A stretch of DNA of 64,000 nt from Schizochytrium sp. CCTCC M209059 (taxonomy: Eukaryota > Sar > Bigyra > Thraustochytrida > Thraustochytriidae). Under the pieces are notes generated by a model. The model was not told the origin of the DNA. It searched no databases and saw nothing but the letters and a program-made list of their open reading frames with translations. Positions within the stretch are counted from its first letter, which is position 1, and every line of letters begins with the position of its first letter. Positions 60,719 to 64,000 of the stretch are shown in pieces. The stretch spans positions 409,520 to 473,519 of the forward strand of contig KN805392.1 in NCBI GenBank assembly GCA_000818945.1. Reading direction: 5' to 3'. The translations under genes were made by a program, and so were the position numbers.

Positions 60719-61735
60719 ATGGTTGGCGCCGACTCGCGATCCGACGGGGCGAAGGCCAAGATGACTTGGACGCTCGCGCCCTCGGCCAAGGGCGCGCCTG
60801 CGCCTGCGACCAAGGCCCGGTCGAACGTGCAGATGGCGCAGCACGTTGCGAAACCCGCCCAGGCGACATCGGCCGCGCCCGTCGTAGCTTCGCAGGGAGC
60901 TGCGTCCTTGCAGTCAGGCGCGGCGTCTACGGCAGTAAGCCCGCCAGCGAGGGCGCCACGAGCTGGGGCAACAAGAACAACGCCCGCAACCACTACTACG
61001 ACGCCGCCGACGGCACCAGCGTCGCCAATGTCGGCAGCTTCTTCCGCTGCCTCGGTACAACCTGCCACTCCAAAGTCGAGTACTCCAAGCGAACAAACTA
61101 ACAATGACAGCGGCAATACGCCAGGGGTTGGCGTGCCAATGGACCCGGCGCGTGTGTACAGATACCCCGTGTACAAGCCAGACCGTTTTTGCATTTCTGC
61201 CGAGGTTCCATCGCCGCCGTGGTATGTACGCCAAATCGGGCGCATGTACGTGTTGGCAGAGCGTACTCTTCCTGATGGTACGCCCAAGTTATTGTGTGTG
61301 GTAGGCCCATGTTGGCCCATGATTTGCATTACGCTGATGCTCATCCTTTGTGTGAGTCTTTCTGTGTTCTTTGCCTGTCTACCAAACTTACCAATTCCTT
61401 TTGGCATTGTTGGAGGCGTTCTTTTGCTCGTGGTGGTGATCTCGTTTTGCATCACGGCGTGCACAGACCCCGGAATCCAAAGAATTCACGACACTCCAAG
61501 GGACTCCTCGTGGACATTCAATGACTCCGCGCAAACGTATCGACCGCCTCGTGCCGTGTACGACGTCGAGGCGCAAGTGATCATCAAGCACATCGACCAT
61601 TTCTGTCCGTGGACTGGCACCATCATTGCTGCCAAGAATCTCGTCCCCTTTTATGTATTTACCTACAGCCTTTGTGCGCTGGTTCTTTTGGTGGTGTCTG
61701 TCGTTATTGTGCGTGGCTCTGGAGTCTTTGAATAG
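60719..61735 (+). CDS. DHHC palmitoyltransferase-like protein with degenerate CRD (DHFC)
   Basis: 338 aa from the ATG at 60719 (ACCATGG). Residues 1-140 are Ala/Pro/Thr-rich and disordered. Two TM helices lie at about 193-219 and 224-247, then TDPG at 249-252 (the conserved DPG motif), YRPPRA at 274-279, and the catalytic region HIDHFCPWTG at 291-300, then a third TM at about 312-332. The presumed acylated Cys is C296, but the second His of DHHC is Phe, and the zinc-binding HC..C residues after PPRA are VYDVEAQVI. The C-terminal TM and TTxE motif are absent. So it has the family scaffold but probably not normal S-acyltransferase activity. Could be truncated or spliced further. Confidence 0.8.
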   Translation: MVGADSRSDGAKAKMTWTLAPSAKGAPAPATKARSNVQMAQHVAKPAQATSAAPVVASQGAASLQSGAASTAVSPPARAPRAGATRTTPATTTTTPPTAPASPMSAASSAASVQPATPKSSTPSEQTNNDSGNTPGVGVPMDPARVYRYPVYKPDRFCISAEVPSPPWYVRQIGRMYVLAERTLPDGTPKLLCVVGPCWPMICITLMLILCVSLSVFFACLPNLPIPFGIVGGVLLLVVVISFCITACTDPGIQRIHDTPRDSSWTFNDSAQTYRPPRAVYDVEAQVIIKHIDHFCPWTGTIIAAKNLVPFYVFTYSLCALVLLVVSVVIVRGSGVFE

Positions 61736-61981
61736 CAAAAGTGTGAAATTTTTGTCCAATTGGTCGCACTTAGAAATCAAGCTATGCCTGGCGATCTGCT
61801 GTGGAATCTGAGCCGAGTATGAACTTTTAATATCACACAAGCTACAACTCCATCAAAAAGGATACAAATGTGCTTCGCATCAAGCTGAAATCCATTTTTT
61901 TTCGTTGTGTATTCATTAATCCCAGCAAATGGTCCTTCGATTCGAACCATTATTCTTGTTTGAAAAGAGCAAACTCTGTGC

Positions 61982-63325
61982 TCATGAAGCCTGCGCCGCC
62001 AGCTTGCGGAAACGATGTTTGACCAGCGAAGCAGAACGAGCACGCTCGCTCCCTGCTCCCTGCTGCTGGTTCGTGAGCGCAGAGGCAATATCTTCCCACT
62101 TGCCTCCTGCCTCGCGCATCTTGAGAATAGTTGCATCCTCGTTGGATGTCCATGCGTCGCGCGCCTCGCGATACTCGTCACGCAATTCACGAAGCGTGCG
62201 GAACTCGTGGTGTACGCCATTGGGGCCCACATGAACGATGCGCATGCCACTCAAGCGATCACTCACATCAATGGACTTCATTCCTTCAAAGGCCAGCTCG
62301 TCTGCGTCTGGATCCGTGCCAATATTTCCGCCGATTGCCGTAGTGGTGACGACTTCAATGGGTCCGAGATGTTTGCGCTGGAAAATGCCGCCAGCATTGC
62401 GATGATAGTGCCCACAGAAAATGTGTGAAAAGCCCGCTTGAGCCAAGCGAGACAAGAGCTTCATGCGCGCCGCTTGCGGCATATTAAAGCCGGCGTGGTG
62501 CTCGTCCGGCTGCCACACAAAGGGAGGAACGTGCGAAAAGGCAATGCTGTGACGCAGCGTTTGGGGCTTCTTGTCAAAGAGCTCGGTGTCGAGCCACATA
62601 TCTTGGGCCTCGGCGGCCTCGCGGCATTGCGAGGAATCGACGTAAAGCTGAGAGTTGAGCACCACAAAACGATCCGGCCCAACGCGAAAGGAAAAGTAAT
62701 CGTCGCCGAAGCGATCCTTGTAGCGCTCGATTGTCTGCGGGGTCGGTTTCTGACCGACATCGTGGTTGCCGCACACACAGACCAGCTCGATTTCGGGATC
62801 GAGCTGCGAGAAGATTTGCTTGAAAACAGCCACTTCCTTGTCCTGCTGCGCGGGCTTTTTGTCGGGAAAGGCGTTGGTGAGGTCTCCACAGACCACGGCG
62901 AAGCGGGGCTTGGGTTGAAGACGATTGATTATCTTGACCGCTTTGCGCGCGAGCTCGATCTCGAGTTCGAGCAAAGCCTCATCGTCTGCATCTTTAAGCG
63001 CTGCGCGCATCTCCGGCACGGGAATGAGTGCCTTGCCGTCATTTCTCCCGCACGTTGCCAGGTACACGAGTTGCCGCAGCTGCAGGTACCATTGCACGCT
63101 CTTCGACTGCGCCATCATGCCAAACTGCGTGTCCGCCAGCTGCACAAAGGTGTACTCCTCTCCCTCCGCCTGGCCCCGCTGCTGCGTCTGCGCCGCATTC
63201 TCGCTCCGCGTCGAAGTCCCCGTCGGGGTCGCCGTTGCGCCGCCGCTCAGTCCCACGAACCGCCGCCCCGTGGCGCGTCGGAACCGCTGCTCGTCGACGC
63301 GGGCCGCCGCCTGCGGCTCTGCCAT
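61982..63325 (-). CDS. CPPED1-like metallophosphatase fused to a Myb/SANT-like domain
   Basis: 447 aa from the ATG at 63325 (GCCATGG on its reading strand complement); open to a GTG further upstream. Calcineurin-like phosphoesterase at about 58-370: ADTQFG at 64-69 (CPPED1-type Q in place of the usual H), GDLTN at 147-151, GNHD at 186-189, SHVPPF with H265, and GHYH at 305-308, giving a complete two-metal site. CPPED1 relatives are cytosolic Ser/Thr phosphatases. Residues of about 390-441 read AWTSNEDATILKMREAGG then KWEDIASAL and a basic VKHRFRKL helix, the tryptophan and ED pattern of a Myb/SANT-like domain. I do not know this fusion from described CPPED1 proteins. Confidence 0.88.
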   Translation of the reverse strand: MAEPQAAARVDEQRFRRATGRRFVGLSGGATATPTGTSTRSENAAQTQQRGQAEGEEYTFVQLADTQFGMMAQSKSVQWYLQLRQLVYLATCGRNDGKALIPVPEMRAALKDADDEALLELEIELARKAVKIINRLQPKPRFAVVCGDLTNAFPDKKPAQQDKEVAVFKQIFSQLDPEIELVCVCGNHDVGQKPTPQTIERYKDRFGDDYFSFRVGPDRFVVLNSQLYVDSSQCREAAEAQDMWLDTELFDKKPQTLRHSIAFSHVPPFVWQPDEHHAGFNMPQAARMKLLSRLAQAGFSHIFCGHYHRNAGGIFQRKHLGPIEVVTTTAIGGNIGTDPDADELAFEGMKSIDVSDRLSGMRIVHVGPNGVHHEFRTLRELRDEYREARDAWTSNEDATILKMREAGGKWEDIASALTNQQQGAGSERARSASLVKHRFRKLAAQAS

Positions 63326-63650
63326 GGTCCTCCGCGTCTCTCCCGCGCCCTCCCCTCCCCGCCCGCCCGCGTCGCCCTCGTCGTCGCTCTCGCTCTGCAC
63401 GTCCCTCGCGTGCGCCTCGACGATGTCGCTCTGCTCGTCGCCGCCGCCGCCGTCGCTGCCGCGTTGATTGTCGCGCCGCGCGTCCTGTATTTTGCGCCAC
63501 GCACCATGTATCGCACGGAATAAAAACGTGGATTTCCTGATAAAGATCCCGCGCGGGGCTCAAGATACGACCCGGTTCGAGCCCCAGCTGGGACCCGGGC
63601 CCGAACCCGGGTTCTGAGAAGACGCGGCGCCACAGTTTATGAGCTGCACG

Positions 63651-63709
<59 letters not shown>

Positions 63710-63758
63710 GAGTCGCGCGCACGTCCGGCCGCCGCACGCGGGTCGCACCTGTGTCGGC
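63326..63758. other. GC-rich spacer with (CAG)n repeat
   Basis: A (CAG)n run with CAA interruptions lies at about 63649-63711. Open frames are poly-Gln/Leu/Ala translations. It contains the promoter of the phosphatase gene (minus strand). Confidence 0.7.
63649..63711. repeat. (CAG)n trinucleotide repeat
   Basis: About 21 CAG units with two CAA interruptions. Confidence 0.95.
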
Positions 63759-64000
63759 ATGGCCAGGCTCCAAAAGGCTCACAGGTTTCGCTTCGCGGTC
63801 GAGATTGTTCGTGGCCCTGTGGACGGCACGATGGATGTCTTCGCCATCTTCTTGACGTTAGTTAGCTCGACTCTTCTCGACTTCATCGATGACAATAACA
63901 ACGACGACGACGACAACGACGACTCTCGACGACAAGAGCGACAGCAGCAGCAGCAGCAGCAAGAACCCAGCGCCTTGAAAAGCCAAGTGCCGCGGCAAGC
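63759..64000 (+). CDS. Possible 5' end of a gene running off the window
   Basis: An ATG at 63759 opens a frame to the window end (80 codons): a basic start (MARLQKAHRFRF), a hydrophobic stretch (MDVFAIFLTLVSSTLLDFI), then Asp/Asn and Gln runs from (GACAAC)n and (CAG)n. It could be a real partial gene or repeat-driven chance; nothing conserved is visible. Confidence 0.25.
   Translation, partial: MARLQKAHRFRFAVEIVRGPVDGTMDVFAIFLTLVSSTLLDFIDDNNNDDDDNDDSRRQERQQQQQQQEPSALKSQVPRQ

Overview
This window is nuclear DNA of a eukaryote, most likely an intron-poor microbial one. Genes lie on both strands with wide spacers and no operon-like ribosome binding sites. Most long ORFs are uninterrupted, and the spacers are full of microsatellites ((GAAA)n, (CAG)n, (GCAAA)n, poly-C). 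The protein set is eukaryotic: EFG1-type rRNA processing, DHHC family, E-G molybdenum cofactor protein, TIR-NACHT-WD40. A thraustochytrid or other stramenopile would fit, but that is inference and not proven here. It is draft assembly: 597 Ns lie at 51720-52316 between poly-C runs.

Layout. 1-9.3 kb is repeat-rich with no gene I can defend; weak signs of a spliced gene lie at 8.2-9.2 kb. 9.3-13.0 kb is a DNA transposon with 16-bp inverted ends. It holds a frameshifted THAP-like/DDE_4 transposase with a perfect 42-bp tandem array, and a convergent truncated FEN1/XPG-like nuclease. 13.7-22.2 kb carries a three-TM hypothetical protein, a MoeA-MogA-like molybdenum cofactor protein, an EF-hand-like protein (minus strand) and an AidB-like acyl-CoA dehydrogenase.

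22.4-41.1 kb is the most interesting block. Five von Willebrand A (VWA) genes of two kinds, B (minus strand, Ser/Arg-rich or coiled tail) and A (plus strand, seven-cysteine C-terminal motif), are arranged B1< >A1 B2< >A2 >A3. They are followed by a dead trypsin relic and a TIR-NACHT-WD40 receptor-like gene. The divergent B/A pair, with a spacer of about 1.1 kb, seems to have been duplicated as a unit. I propose an NLR-like sensing locus with MIDAS adhesion-type partners; this is a hypothesis.

42.6-63.3 kb returns to mostly housekeeping genes: PurF, a small mitochondrial membrane protein, a 1166-aa IQ-motif protein, EFG1-like rRNA processing protein, a secreted/type I membrane protein with twelve 84-bp Cys-rich repeats and an apparent frameshift before its TM segment, a degenerate DHHC protein (DHFC), and a CPPED1-like phosphatase fused to a Myb/SANT-like domain. 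The ends of the window and most spacers are simple repeats.
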